Source: an uncultured Flavobacteriaceae bacterium
Lineage (GTDB): Bacteria > Bacteroidota > Bacteroidia > Flavobacteriales > Flavobacteriaceae
Direction of reading: 5' to 3'
Assembly: GCA_943789305.1 (NCBI GenBank)
Contig: CALSTP010000001.1
Location: 224,178-288,177, forward strand
DNA: 64,000 bases
Positions 35,174-44,005 of this stretch are shown piece after piece. Made by a program: the position numbers and the translations under genes. How positions within the stretch are numbered: position 1 is the stretch's first letter; the number at the start of each line of letters is the position of its first letter. Under the pieces are notes generated by a model that had not been told where the DNA came from, did no database searches, and was given only the letters and a program-made list of their open reading frames with translations.

Positions 35174-37768
35174 TTAAAATTGTTGTCCAATTATGAAGTG
35201 TGTCTCCCATCCATGGGCGCCTGTTTCTTGAGAATTAGCAGCGTCGAACCCATACCCAAAATCGATTCCTAAAAGACCAAAGGCAGGCATGAAAATTCGT
35301 ATCCCAGCTCCAGCGGATCGCTTAGAGTTAAAGGGGTTAAAATCACTAAAGCTGTTGTATCCATTACCAGCTTCTAAAAAACTAAGGGCAAAAATTGATG
35401 CACTAGGTTTTAGGGTTATCGGATATCGTAGTTCTAATGAAAACTTATTGTAAATAGTCGATCCATCTCTAGATGATAAGGATTGGTTATCATATCCTCT
35501 CAATGCAATGGTTTCTCTACCATCTAATGAGTAATTAGCCATTCCATCACCTCCAAGGAAAAAGCGTTCAAAGGGAATTGCTCCACGATCTTTATTGTAT
35601 GTTCCTAAGAAACCAAAGTCTGCTTGAGTTTTTAAGATAAGTTTCCCAATAATTCTTGAGTACCAAGTTCCATTAAATTTAATTTTATAAAATTCAAGCC
35701 ATTTAAATCTTTCTTGATCGATCTTGGCTTGATCCACAACCAGTTCACCTGTTGTCGTGTCGAGTCTTTTGTATTCTGGTAGGTTTTGAAGATTTCCAAA
35801 ATCTGTGTCACTAAACAAACTAAATGGAGGAGTAAACTTTCCGCTGATAATAAAACTGGATCCACTGGTTGGGAAAATCGGATTTACGGCAGTATTATTT
35901 CGGGATAACGAAATAGTGTAGGCTATATTATTTGAATTCCCGTTTCCAAAGGTAAATAGTCCAGTAAAATAATTTTGAAGATTATAATATTGGAATGAGA
36001 TTGCTTGAGAAAGTGTAAAGAAGTCATCGGGAACTCGAAGTCTTTTTGCAATCCCCAAGGTTAGACTACTAATCTCAAAGGATTGGCTTCTATCTGCTCT
36101 TTGGGTAAAAAAATCATATCGATATTGATTGGTTCTAGAAATCGATGTAGAAAACTGTACGGGTTGCTGACCCCCTAACCAAGGCTCTGAAAATGAAAAG
36201 CTATATGTATTATAAAATTGACTTGCTTGTAATCGAAGACTCAAGGATTGACCATCACCAGAGGGAACAGGTCTATACGAAGACTTGTCAAAAATATTTC
36301 GCATGGAGAAATTATTAAAGGAAAGACCCAGTGTTCCGATAAAGCCACCTCCTCCATAACCACCTTGAAGTTCAATTTGACTGGCACCAGATTCTACTAA
36401 TCCAAATTCAATATCTACAGTACCTGCATTGGGATCTACATTTTTAAAATCAGGATTGATTTGCTCTGCATCAAAAAAGCCCAATTGACCTAATTCACGA
36501 ACAGTACGTACAACTTTGTCTTTGCTGTACAATTCGCCTGGTTTTGTCCTTAACTCCCTGAAAATTACGTGGTCGTTAGTTTTGTCGTTTCCAACAACAG
36601 TAATTTTATTGAAAGAAGCTAATTTCCCTTCAGTAATTCGAATCTCAAAATTAATGGTATCATTTTCCGCACTGACTTCAACTGCATTGATGTTAGAAAA
36701 AAGATACCCATTGTTTTGATACAAGTTAGTAATGTCATTTCCATCAGGTTTAGAGTCATCTGCTATTCTCTCTTTCAAAAGAATTCCGTTGTAAGTATCC
36801 CCTTTTTTTATCCCAAGAACGGAAGAAAGTATTCGATCTGTATAAGCTGCATTACCTAGATATTTAATATCTCCAAAATAATAACGGTTTCCTTCTTCAA
36901 TTGAGAGTTTAATTTCAAGATCACTTTTATCTTTATCGATAATTGTATCACTTAAAATACGTGCATCTCGATATCCTTTTTCTTTATAAAAATCAATTAA
37001 AGAAGTCAAATCCTCTTGGTAATCATCACGGATAAATTTTGATTTTTTCCAAAAGCGAACAACGTTTTTCTTTTTGGTGTTTTTGAATTTTGAAGCTAGT
37101 TTTTTCGCACTAAACTTTTCAACACCTTCGAAATCTATTGATTTAATCTTAACACGTTTTCCGCGGTCAATATTAACAACCATCTTTAAGACATTTTGGG
37201 CTGTTGAGTCTGGGATAGTATTTAGGACTACTTTGGAATTCAAAAAGCCTTCTTTCTTGTATTTGTTGATGATGTAGTTTTTGGTATTGGTCAAAAAACT
37301 CTCAGAAAGCTTTTTGCCTTTAGTCAATTCAGTATCTTTAATTATGTTCTGAGCTTTTGATTTTTTAATTCCAACGATTTTTACATCTGACAATGTGGGT
37401 AATTCTTCGATCTCAATTTCTAAGGTAATTAGATTCCCATTTACCCCAGCTGTGTAGAAATTAATGTCACTAAAAAGTTCAAGATTCCAAAGCTTTTGAA
37501 TCACATTGCTAATTTCCTCACCAGGAACTTGAATGGATTGACCCTTTCGAAGACCACTGTATGATATTACAGTTTTATCCTCATAACTTTTGAGTCCAGT
37601 AACTATAATGGAATCAATTATGTATTTTTTTGAAGCCTTATATGCACTTGGCGAGGGGGTTTGAGCATTCACAGAAATCCCATTCAAGAGCATCCCCATT
37701 ACACACAAAAAGAATAGTAAGTTTTTATAAAGAGGCTTATGTATTGAGTTGTTCACTTGTTTTTCCAA
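35174..37768 (-). CDS. bamA: Outer-membrane protein assembly factor BamA
   Basis: Essential Omp85 protein that inserts beta-barrels into the outer membrane. 864 residues, within the usual range for Bacteroidota. A signal peptide lies at about residues 12-36 (ending NGISVNAQ), then POTRA domains (about 48-450, e.g. IDSIIVTGLKSYEDKTVI) and a 16-strand barrel (about 460-864) with GGYGGGGFIGTLGLSFNNF, the lid-type ALRGYD motif near residue 757 and a C-terminal aromatic end (FIIGQQF). The 5' end overlaps uppS by 32 bases; the ATG at 37768 is the only one giving a full signal peptide. The ompH genes follow directly. Confidence 0.96.
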   Translation of the reverse strand: MEKQVNNSIHKPLYKNLLFFLCVMGMLLNGISVNAQTPSPSAYKASKKYIIDSIIVTGLKSYEDKTVISYSGLRKGQSIQVPGEEISNVIQKLWNLELFSDINFYTAGVNGNLITLEIEIEELPTLSDVKIVGIKKSKAQNIIKDTELTKGKKLSESFLTNTKNYIINKYKKEGFLNSKVVLNTIPDSTAQNVLKMVVNIDRGKRVKIKSIDFEGVEKFSAKKLASKFKNTKKKNVVRFWKKSKFIRDDYQEDLTSLIDFYKEKGYRDARILSDTIIDKDKSDLEIKLSIEEGNRYYFGDIKYLGNAAYTDRILSSVLGIKKGDTYNGILLKERIADDSKPDGNDITNLYQNNGYLFSNINAVEVSAENDTINFEIRITEGKLASFNKITVVGNDKTNDHVIFRELRTKPGELYSKDKVVRTVRELGQLGFFDAEQINPDFKNVDPNAGTVDIEFGLVESGASQIELQGGYGGGGFIGTLGLSFNNFSMRNIFDKSSYRPVPSGDGQSLSLRLQASQFYNTYSFSFSEPWLGGQQPVQFSTSISRTNQYRYDFFTQRADRSQSFEISSLTLGIAKRLRVPDDFFTLSQAISFQYYNLQNYFTGLFTFGNGNSNNIAYTISLSRNNTAVNPIFPTSGSSFIISGKFTPPFSLFSDTDFGNLQNLPEYKRLDTTTGELVVDQAKIDQERFKWLEFYKIKFNGTWYSRIIGKLILKTQADFGFLGTYNKDRGAIPFERFFLGGDGMANYSLDGRETIALRGYDNQSLSSRDGSTIYNKFSLELRYPITLKPSASIFALSFLEAGNGYNSFSDFNPFNSKRSAGAGIRIFMPAFGLLGIDFGYGFDAANSQETGAHGWETHFIIGQQF

Positions 37769-38468
37769 ATCTACGTTCTCGGTTTTGGTAATTATCTATT
37801 GCTAAATGTAAATGTGTTTCATTAAATTCTGGCCAAAGGATGTCTAAAAAATAGAGTTCTGCATAAGCTATTTTCCACAACAAAAAATTGCTAATTCTTT
37901 GTTCACCACTTGTTCGAATTAATAAATCTACATCTGGTAAATTTCGCGTGTAAAGATGCTTATTTATTATGGTTTCATCAACATTTTCGGGAGAAATTAT
38001 ATTATTTTTAACTTTAGATGCAATCTCTTTAAAGGCATGGGTAAGTTCTTCTTTACCACCATAGTTTAATGCTAGGGTTAGCGTCATTCTTGAATTCTTT
38101 TTGGTCTTCTTAATGGTTTGGTTTAATTCCTTTTGAACCGACAAGGGTAGTTTGCTTATATTTCCAATTGCATTAAGCCGAATATCGTTTTCGAGCATTT
38201 GATTAAGCTCTTTCTTTAATGAGCTGACTAACAAGCTCATTAGGGTATTTATTTCTTTTTGAGGCCTTTTCCAATTTTCAGTAGAAAAAGCATAAAGAGT
38301 TAAGTGTTTTACCCCTAATCTAGTAGATTCTTCGACAGTTTTTTGAACAGCTTTTACACCGTTCCTATGGCCGAATAATCTGTTTTTCCCTTTAGATTTT
38401 GCCCAACGCCCATTGCCGTCCATAATAATAGCAATGTGGTTTGGTATGTTTGATGGTTTATGAATCAT
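37737..38468 (-). CDS. uppS: Isoprenyl transferase (undecaprenyl diphosphate synthase)
   Basis: cis-Prenyltransferase making the C55 lipid carrier for peptidoglycan and other glycans. 243 residues. Conserved signatures are IAIIMDGNGRWAKSKG (catalytic Asp17), FGHRNGVKAV, YAFSTENWKRP, and DLLIRTSGEQRISNFLLWK near the C-terminus. Its ATG overlaps the stop of the DUF6089-like gene by one base (TAATG), and its 3' end overlaps bamA by 32 bases. The whole run nadK-DUF6089-uppS-bamA-ompH-ompH is arranged as in many Flavobacteriia. Confidence 0.97.
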   Translation of the reverse strand: MIHKPSNIPNHIAIIMDGNGRWAKSKGKNRLFGHRNGVKAVQKTVEESTRLGVKHLTLYAFSTENWKRPQKEINTLMSLLVSSLKKELNQMLENDIRLNAIGNISKLPLSVQKELNQTIKKTKKNSRMTLTLALNYGGKEELTHAFKEIASKVKNNIISPENVDETIINKHLYTRNLPDVDLLIRTSGEQRISNFLLWKIAYAELYFLDILWPEFNETHLHLAIDNYQNRERRFGKTSEQLNT

Positions 38469-39169
38469 TATTTTTCTTTACAATAACACGGTAATCTTCC
38501 AAAGGTAAAACTTAATGTAATACCAGTAAAAACATACCAGTCATTATTATATAATGCACCATGTTTTAAATTTGGATTATTTTGAAATTGTCCTATTGGA
38601 TTACTTCCATCAAGGTTGTCAGTAAAGGAATAACGTGCTCCAATTTCAAATCCAAGAATTACTTTTTGATTGAGTTTAGCTTTTGCTCCAACTGTCAAGG
38701 GAATAGAAAATTCTAACTCTTTGTCATATTCAACCAAGTCATTAGGACTGTTTTTGTTTATGTAAAACAAATTGTACCTAAAATAGTTTATACCAACATA
38801 TATATATGGCGAAATGTGGTTGTCGTAATCATGTAAATTGAAATCAAAAAAATTAAATTCAATACCAGCCGAGAATTCAGTAATTTGATTTTCTGCACTG
38901 ATAAAGGATAGAAGTCGATTGGGTTCGTCTGAAAAAAAATTCCGGTTAACTAATTTTGAGTAAGAAAAACTTCCACGCAAAGAATATCGAGTTGTAATGT
39001 TATATTTATAAATAAGCCCAAAAGCTGGGGATTTAGTGTTAATAAATTTTCTAGATCCAACATCACCAATTAGGTTGCTACCCCCAAGAAAAAAGCCTAC
39101 TTCATGCATTTGAGCTGCAGAAATAAAGGGAAGGCATAATAAAAAGCATAAGATCAAAATTCTTTTCAT
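38468..39169 (-). CDS. DUF6089-like outer-membrane beta-barrel protein
   Basis: A 233-residue exported protein. From the ATG at 39169 the signal peptide is KRILILCFLLCLPFISAAQ, followed by HEVGFFLGGSNLIGDVG, which is typical of the DUF6089 family, and alternating aromatic strands predicting a small 8-10-strand outer-membrane barrel. The upstream frame to 39208 would put 13 extra residues ahead of the signal and is not favoured. Function unknown. Constant association with uppS and bamA suggests an envelope role. One-base overlap with uppS downstream; 88 bases separate it from nadK. Confidence 0.85.
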   Translation of the reverse strand: MKRILILCFLLCLPFISAAQMHEVGFFLGGSNLIGDVGSRKFINTKSPAFGLIYKYNITTRYSLRGSFSYSKLVNRNFFSDEPNRLLSFISAENQITEFSAGIEFNFFDFNLHDYDNHISPYIYVGINYFRYNLFYINKNSPNDLVEYDKELEFSIPLTVGAKAKLNQKVILGFEIGARYSFTDNLDGSNPIGQFQNNPNLKHGALYNNDWYVFTGITLSFTFGRLPCYCKEK

Positions 39170-39257
39170 CAGAATTTGGGAAATTCTAGTATTTACGTGG
39201 TCTTCCATCCAAAAGGAAGTTCCATTATTCTAAACTGAATTTTGACTGAATTATTGC

Positions 39258-40130
39258 CTAATTTCTTGTGTCTAGGCCCCAAAAAAGTTTGTCTTGTAAA
39301 GTTTTGAAAAAAGCATTGTCGTTTAATTCTACTGTAGCTATTGAAAAAGGGGCTTTTTTGACAAGAATTTTGGTTTCTTGATTTAGGGATATAATTTTCG
39401 AATCCAAGGAAAGTAAATGGTCTTGCCCACGTCCGGTTACTTCAAGTTCAACCACTGTAGAATTGGGAACAATGAGTGGACGGATATTAAGATTATGAGG
39501 AGCAATAGGAGTAAGAACAAAACTAGCAGTTTGAGGTGACATTATAGGCCCTCCACTACTCAACGAATATCCTGTTGACCCTGTAGGTGTAGAAATAATT
39601 AAGCCATCGGCCCAATATGTAGTCAAGCTTTTGCTGTTGAGGCGGGTATCGATACTAATCAAAGAAGCTGTATTTTTTCGACTAACTGTAATTTCATTTA
39701 AGGCATAGGGAAAAGAATCCACAACTTCATTTGAGTTGGGTAGTTTAACCTCTAAAAGATCCCTATCGATAAGGGTATAATTATTTTCCCACAATTGTTT
39801 TAGCCCAATATTGAATGATTCTTTTTGGAGACTAGTCAAAAACCCCAATCTTCCGGTATTGATTCCAAGTATAGGCACCTTGCTGTCTTTAACCGTAATT
39901 ATTGCCTGAAGCATAGAGCCATCACCCCCGATACAAAACAAAAAATCAGTATTTTTAGGTAAGGATTCAAAAACGGATACATATGAAATCATATCAGTAT
40001 CCTTCAAAAAATTTACCATTTTGGAATCAACCAAGACTGTTACTTTTCGTTCAAGTAAATGTTCCACAACCCCTTGGGCATATCCCCGCGAAAGTTCATT
40101 TTGAAACGGACAAATAACCGCAATCTTCAT
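39258..40130 (-). CDS. nadK: NAD kinase
   Basis: ATP-dependent phosphorylation of NAD to NADP. 290 residues. The diagnostic GGDG is at residues 68-71 (FCIGGDGSML), followed by ILGINTGRLGFLTS and the second signature ADGLIISTPTGSTGYSLSSG. First gene of the minus-strand envelope block, divergent from pdxJ, with a promoter just upstream of the ATG. Confidence 0.97.
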   Translation of the reverse strand: MKIAVICPFQNELSRGYAQGVVEHLLERKVTVLVDSKMVNFLKDTDMISYVSVFESLPKNTDFLFCIGGDGSMLQAIITVKDSKVPILGINTGRLGFLTSLQKESFNIGLKQLWENNYTLIDRDLLEVKLPNSNEVVDSFPYALNEITVSRKNTASLISIDTRLNSKSLTTYWADGLIISTPTGSTGYSLSSGGPIMSPQTASFVLTPIAPHNLNIRPLIVPNSTVVELEVTGRGQDHLLSLDSKIISLNQETKILVKKAPFSIATVELNDNAFFKTLQDKLFWGLDTRN

Positions 40131-40146
40131 AACTCTGAATTTATAT

Positions 40147-40174
40147 CAAAAGTACAAAAACTTATGTTGTACAA
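40147..40174 (-). promoter_or_regulatory. Promoter of nadK
   Basis: On the minus strand TTG (40174-40172), a 17-nt spacer and TACTTTTG (40154-40147) match the Bacteroidota pattern, ending 16 bases before the nadK ATG. Confidence 0.6.
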
Positions 40175-40213
40175 TCTTTTTAATTTAGGAGCCCCCTTTT
40201 CTCTTAAAAACTC

Positions 40214-40245
40214 TTGGGATTAGGAACGGGAAGTTTGTAATTTTA
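40214..40245 (+). promoter_or_regulatory. Candidate promoter of pdxJ
   Basis: TTG at 40214-40216, a 21-nt spacer and TAATTTTA (one mismatch to TAnnTTTG) at 40238-40245, 11 bases before the pdxJ ATG. Confidence 0.4.
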
Positions 40246-40256
40246 CCAAAAAAAGA

Positions 40257-40973
40257 ATGACCAAACTTAGTGTTAACATTAATAAAGTTGCTACCCTCCG
40301 AAATTCAAGAGGAGGCAATGTACCCAATCTACTAAAAGTAGCATCCGATTTACAGTCTTTTGGAGCAGAAGGAATTACGGTTCATCCTCGTCCTGACCAA
40401 AGACATATTCGATATGACGACGCTTATGCACTACCTAAAATAGTATATACGGAATATAATATTGAAGGAAACCCAATCCCAGAGTTTATGAAACTGGTTA
40501 TGGATATAAAGCCCACTCAAGTAACCTTGGTTCCAGATGCAATTGATGCACTTACTTCAAATGCGGGCTGGGATACTCATAAGCATAGCGATTTTTTAAA
40601 AAAGACGATTCATCAATTTAAAGAGTTGGGAATAAGAACCTCAATTTTTGTTGACCCAAACATCGAAATGATTGAAGGAGCTTTTGCTACTGGCACCGAC
40701 AGAATTGAATTATACACCGAAGCTTATGCAGATGAGTTTATTAAAAACCCCGAAAAAGCGATAGCTCCATATGTAAAAGCCGCAGAAAGAGCCAATGAGT
40801 TGGGTATTGGAATTAATGCTGGTCATGATTTAAATCTTGATAATATCAAGTATTTTTTTAAAAACATACCCCAGCTACTAGAGGTTTCTATTGGGCATGC
40901 ACTTGTTTGTGAATCGTTGTACCTTGGATTTGAAAATGTAATTCCAATGTATCTTCAACGCCTTGCTAAATGA
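40257..40973 (+). CDS. pdxJ: Pyridoxine 5'-phosphate synthase
   Basis: Condenses 3-amino-1-hydroxyacetone phosphate with deoxyxylulose phosphate to form pyridoxine 5'-phosphate (DXP-dependent vitamin B6 pathway). 238 residues forming a TIM barrel. Conserved elements: LSVNINKVATLRNSRGG at the N-terminus, GAEGITVHPRPDQRHIR (about 36-52), the catalytic-loop Glu in TEAYA, and NAGHDLNLDN near residue 183. The stop overlaps the start of the following esterase by four bases. Confidence 0.97.
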   Translation: MTKLSVNINKVATLRNSRGGNVPNLLKVASDLQSFGAEGITVHPRPDQRHIRYDDAYALPKIVYTEYNIEGNPIPEFMKLVMDIKPTQVTLVPDAIDALTSNAGWDTHKHSDFLKKTIHQFKELGIRTSIFVDPNIEMIEGAFATGTDRIELYTEAYADEFIKNPEKAIAPYVKAAERANELGIGINAGHDLNLDNIKYFFKNIPQLLEVSIGHALVCESLYLGFENVIPMYLQRLAK

Positions 40974-41740
40974 AACACTTAAATAGTTTAATACTTGGAA
41001 ACACTGATCGTCATCTAATTGTATTACACGGTTTTTTGGGGATGGGTAATAATTGGAAAACACATGCAAAACACTGGGCAGATATGGGTTGGTGTGTACA
41101 TTTGATCGATCAAAGAAATCACGGAAAGAGTTTTTGGTCTTCAGAATTCGATTATTCAATAATGGCCGAAGATTTGAAAGTGTATTTGGATCATAAATCC
41201 ATAGAAAAATGTACTGTTTTAGGTCACTCTATGGGAGGTAAAACAGCGATGACTTTTGCAATACAGTATCCTGAAAGGGTCAAACAATTGATAGTAGCAG
41301 ATATAGGCCCCAAATCCTATCCTTCTCATCATCAACAAATTTTGAACGGACTTGCTTCTTTAGATTTTTCTAAACTCAAAACCCGTCGGTCTGTTGATCA
41401 AGCCCTTATCCACTATGTACCAGAAGTTGAGGTTCGTCAATTTTTAATGAAAAACCTTTATTGGGTAGAAAAAGGAGTTTTAGGGCTTCGAATCAACATA
41501 GAAGTTTTAAAACAAGTTGGAGAAAAAATTGGTTTAGGTTTAGAACCGAATCAAAAGTATAATGGTTCTGTTTTATTTTTGAGAGGATTACAATCTGATT
41601 ATATTATTGACGGAGATCAATTGACTTTGAAACATCATTTTCCAAATTATACTCTTAAAGACATAGAAAAAGCGGGACATTGGCTGCATGCAGAAAACCC
41701 AGTAGCGTTTTTGGAAGCAATAGAATCTTGGTGGGCATAG
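40970..41740 (+). CDS. Alpha/beta-fold hydrolase (YbfF-type esterase)
   Basis: A 256-residue serine hydrolase. The oxyanion-region motif LHGFLGMGNNWK (about 19-30) precedes DQRNHGKS, the nucleophile elbow GHSMGG (Ser87) and the catalytic His237 in AGHWLHAENP. The pattern fits YbfF/ABHD11-like acyl-CoA or ester hydrolases; the substrate is not predictable. It overlaps pdxJ by four bases, so it is co-translated, though no direct metabolic link is obvious. Confidence 0.92.
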   Translation: MKHLNSLILGNTDRHLIVLHGFLGMGNNWKTHAKHWADMGWCVHLIDQRNHGKSFWSSEFDYSIMAEDLKVYLDHKSIEKCTVLGHSMGGKTAMTFAIQYPERVKQLIVADIGPKSYPSHHQQILNGLASLDFSKLKTRRSVDQALIHYVPEVEVRQFLMKNLYWVEKGVLGLRINIEVLKQVGEKIGLGLEPNQKYNGSVLFLRGLQSDYIIDGDQLTLKHHFPNYTLKDIEKAGHWLHAENPVAFLEAIESWWA

Positions 41741-41751
41741 GCCATTTTTTT

Positions 41752-41775
41752 TCACATTAACCCTATAAAATGTGA
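41752..41775. repeat. Inverted repeat between the esterase and GNAT genes
   Basis: TCACATT (41752-41758) and AATGTGA (41769-41775) form a 7-bp perfect stem with a 10-base loop, preceded by a run of eight T. It may be a weak terminator or a regulator site. A TATTTTTG box at 41814-41821 without a clear -33 lies between it and the GNAT gene. Confidence 0.4.
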
Positions 41776-41839
41776 TAATCAATTATAAATTTAAAAGACA
41801 TGTACAGAACACTTATTTTTGCATTATAAAACGAAATAA

Positions 41840-42313
41840 ATGATACGTTTAGCTCTGAAAGAGGACATGCCGTCAGTTTTGAAGTTAATACAAGAATTAG
41901 CCGACTTTGAAAACGAACCAGATGCCGTGGTCATTACTGTGGATGACCTTCTAAGAGATGGCTTTGGAAGCAGTCCAATATTTCATTGTTTAGTAGCAGA
42001 AGAAGAAAAAGAAATTATAGGTATGGCTCTTTTTTATCCTCGCTATTCTACCTGGAAAGGTCAAACTTATCACCTCGAAGATTTGATAGTAACTCAAAGA
42101 CATCGCGGAAAAAATTATGGGAAAGAATTATATTCCAGTTTCATTAAATTTGCTGCTCAAAAAAAAGTAAGAAGAATCGAGTGGGTTGTCTTAGATTGGA
42201 ATACACATGCAATAGATTTTTATAAGAAAAGTGGTGCGACAGTATTAGATGATTGGCGTACTGTACAAATGGACGAAAAAGCAATAGAAGCTTACGTAAA
42301 AACATTCCTATAG
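41840..42313 (+). CDS. GNAT-family N-acetyltransferase
   Basis: A 157-residue acetyltransferase resembling spermidine/diamine acetyltransferases: MIRLALKEDMPSVLKLIQEL at the N-terminus, YHLEDLIVTQRHRGKNYGKE (about 74-93) including the acetyl-CoA-binding RHRGKNYG loop, and VVLDWNTHAIDFYKKSGA at the C-terminal core. The acceptor is unknown. It is 11 bases upstream of aspartate kinase and probably in the same transcript. Confidence 0.92.
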   Translation: MIRLALKEDMPSVLKLIQELADFENEPDAVVITVDDLLRDGFGSSPIFHCLVAEEEKEIIGMALFYPRYSTWKGQTYHLEDLIVTQRHRGKNYGKELYSSFIKFAAQKKVRRIEWVVLDWNTHAIDFYKKSGATVLDDWRTVQMDEKAIEAYVKTFL

Positions 42314-42324
42314 ATAATTAGAAA

Positions 42325-43581
42325 ATGAAAGTATTTAAGTTTGGAGGAGCCTCTGTTAAAGATGCCGATGGTGTAAAAAATGTTGCAAAAGTTCTTAATC
42401 AAGTAGGGTATAAAGATACTGTAGTCATTGTTTCGGCTATGGGTAAAACAACCAATGCACTTGAACTTGTAGTCGACCATTATTTTAATAACACAAAGCA
42501 ACTTTCCAATTCAATTTTAGAATTGAAACAGTTTCATTTGGACGTTGTAAATGAATTGTTGAGCTCAGAGTCTGTGGCGATAAAAGCCAAAGTAAGTGAG
42601 TTGATTGAGGAACTCAATACCTTTTTAAAACATAACAAAGCCACGAACTATAGTTTTGTGTATGATCAAGTCGTGGGTTTCGGTGAATTGCTTTCAACCC
42701 ATATTATAAACTCTTATTTGAATTATGTTGGAATTCAATCGAAATGGATTGATGCCCGTAAATGTGTCAAAACAGATTCATATTACAGGGATGCAAATCT
42801 AGACTGGGAACAAACCCAAAAAGAAATTAATGAGCAGATTTCGAAAGATGTTGTTTTTATTTCTCAAGGTTTTATAGCCAGTGATCAAAACAATTTTACG
42901 ACCACTTTGGGGAGAGAGGGGTCAGATTATACAGCTGCGATATTTGCATATGCACTAAATGCAGAGTCGGTAACCATATGGAAAGATGTTCCTGGGGTTT
43001 TAAATGGAGACCCCAGAGTCTTTGAAAACACTCAGTTATTGAATCAAATTTCGTATACCGAGGCTATTGAATTGGCTTTTTACGGAGCATCAGTAATACA
43101 CCCAAAAACCTTACAGCCCCTTCAAAGAAAAGAAATCCCTCTTTATGTTCGATCGTTTATTAATCCTGAAGGAGCGGGAACATCCGTTTCCAAAGGGAAA
43201 ACACTTGATCCCTACATTCCTTGTTACATTTTAAAACCCAAACAAGTCTTAATTCGATTATCTTCCTTGGATTTTTCTTTCATAGTAGAGGATAATATTA
43301 GTGAGATTTTTGCTCTCCTGTATCAACATCAAATGCGTGTTGATTTAATTCAAAATTCAGCAATTAGTTTTTCGGTGTGTGTCAACAATAAATACAACCG
43401 ACTAGAAGAGTTACTCAAAAATCTACGTTCTAAATTTAAGGTAACTGTCTTTGAAAATGTTGACTTGCATACCGTTAGACATTTTGATTCGAAAGCATTA
43501 ACTTCCATTGAAAATCAAAAAGAAAAAATATTACTTGAACAACGGGCTCAAGAAACCATTCAATATGTTGTTGAAAGATGA
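42325..43581 (+). CDS. Aspartate kinase
   Basis: Monofunctional aspartokinase, the first step of the aspartate-family pathway (lysine, threonine, methionine, diaminopimelate). 418 residues. Signatures are VFKFGGASVKDADGVKN (start), LGREGSDYTAAIFAYAL (about 197-213) and VPGVLNGDPRVF. A C-terminal regulatory region (about 300-400) has the size of ACT domains but is divergent. No homoserine dehydrogenase fusion. Convergent with the ArsC-type gene two bases further. Confidence 0.94.
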   Translation: MKVFKFGGASVKDADGVKNVAKVLNQVGYKDTVVIVSAMGKTTNALELVVDHYFNNTKQLSNSILELKQFHLDVVNELLSSESVAIKAKVSELIEELNTFLKHNKATNYSFVYDQVVGFGELLSTHIINSYLNYVGIQSKWIDARKCVKTDSYYRDANLDWEQTQKEINEQISKDVVFISQGFIASDQNNFTTTLGREGSDYTAAIFAYALNAESVTIWKDVPGVLNGDPRVFENTQLLNQISYTEAIELAFYGASVIHPKTLQPLQRKEIPLYVRSFINPEGAGTSVSKGKTLDPYIPCYILKPKQVLIRLSSLDFSFIVEDNISEIFALLYQHQMRVDLIQNSAISFSVCVNNKYNRLEELLKNLRSKFKVTVFENVDLHTVRHFDSKALTSIENQKEKILLEQRAQETIQYVVER

Positions 43582-43582
43582 T

Positions 43583-44005
43583 TTACACAGCTAAATAGCG
43601 GCTAACAAATTTCTCGCAATAATGTTTGATTTCTTCTCGAGTTGCTTTAAAGGCAGCTTCTATTTCTTCCTCCGTACCTTTTAATTTAGAAGGATCAGTA
43701 AAATTTTTATGAAACTTTTGTAATGTTTTTCCAGTAAATATTGGACAGTTTTCAGCCGCATGATCACAAACTGTAAGAATAAAATCAAAAGTAATTTTTT
43801 CGTAATCTGAAATCAGATTAGACTTGTTTTTTGAAAGGTCTATCCCAATTTCTTTCATAGTTTTGATCGCCCTTGGATTTACTCCATGAGTTTCAATACC
43901 GGCACTGTAAACCTCTAATTTTCCTGCTCCCAAAGATTCCATAAATCCATGGGCAATTTGGCTTCTACAAGAATTACCAGTACAAATAATTAATAATTTT
44001 TTCAT
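43583..44005 (-). CDS. Thioredoxin-type arsenate reductase/low-MW phosphatase (ArsC-like)
   Basis: A 140-residue low-molecular-weight phosphotyrosine-phosphatase fold protein. The P-loop CTGNSCRS has C8 and R14, and there are two further cysteines at C80 and C87 (TVCDHAAENC). These correspond to the three redox cysteines (10, 82, 89) of thioredoxin-coupled ArsC with a constant offset of two. This supports arsenate reductase activity over plain phosphatase. No arsenite pump or ArsR regulator is adjacent. The gene overlaps the dehydrogenase gene upstream by four bases. Confidence 0.9.
   Translation of the reverse strand: MKKLLIICTGNSCRSQIAHGFMESLGAGKLEVYSAGIETHGVNPRAIKTMKEIGIDLSKNKSNLISDYEKITFDFILTVCDHAAENCPIFTGKTLQKFHKNFTDPSKLKGTEEEIEAAFKATREEIKHYCEKFVSRYLAV

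Noticed and set aside
43583-44005. Arsenic-resistance island
   Set aside because: Only an ArsC-like gene is present; there is no ArsR, ArsB/Acr3 or ArsA nearby.
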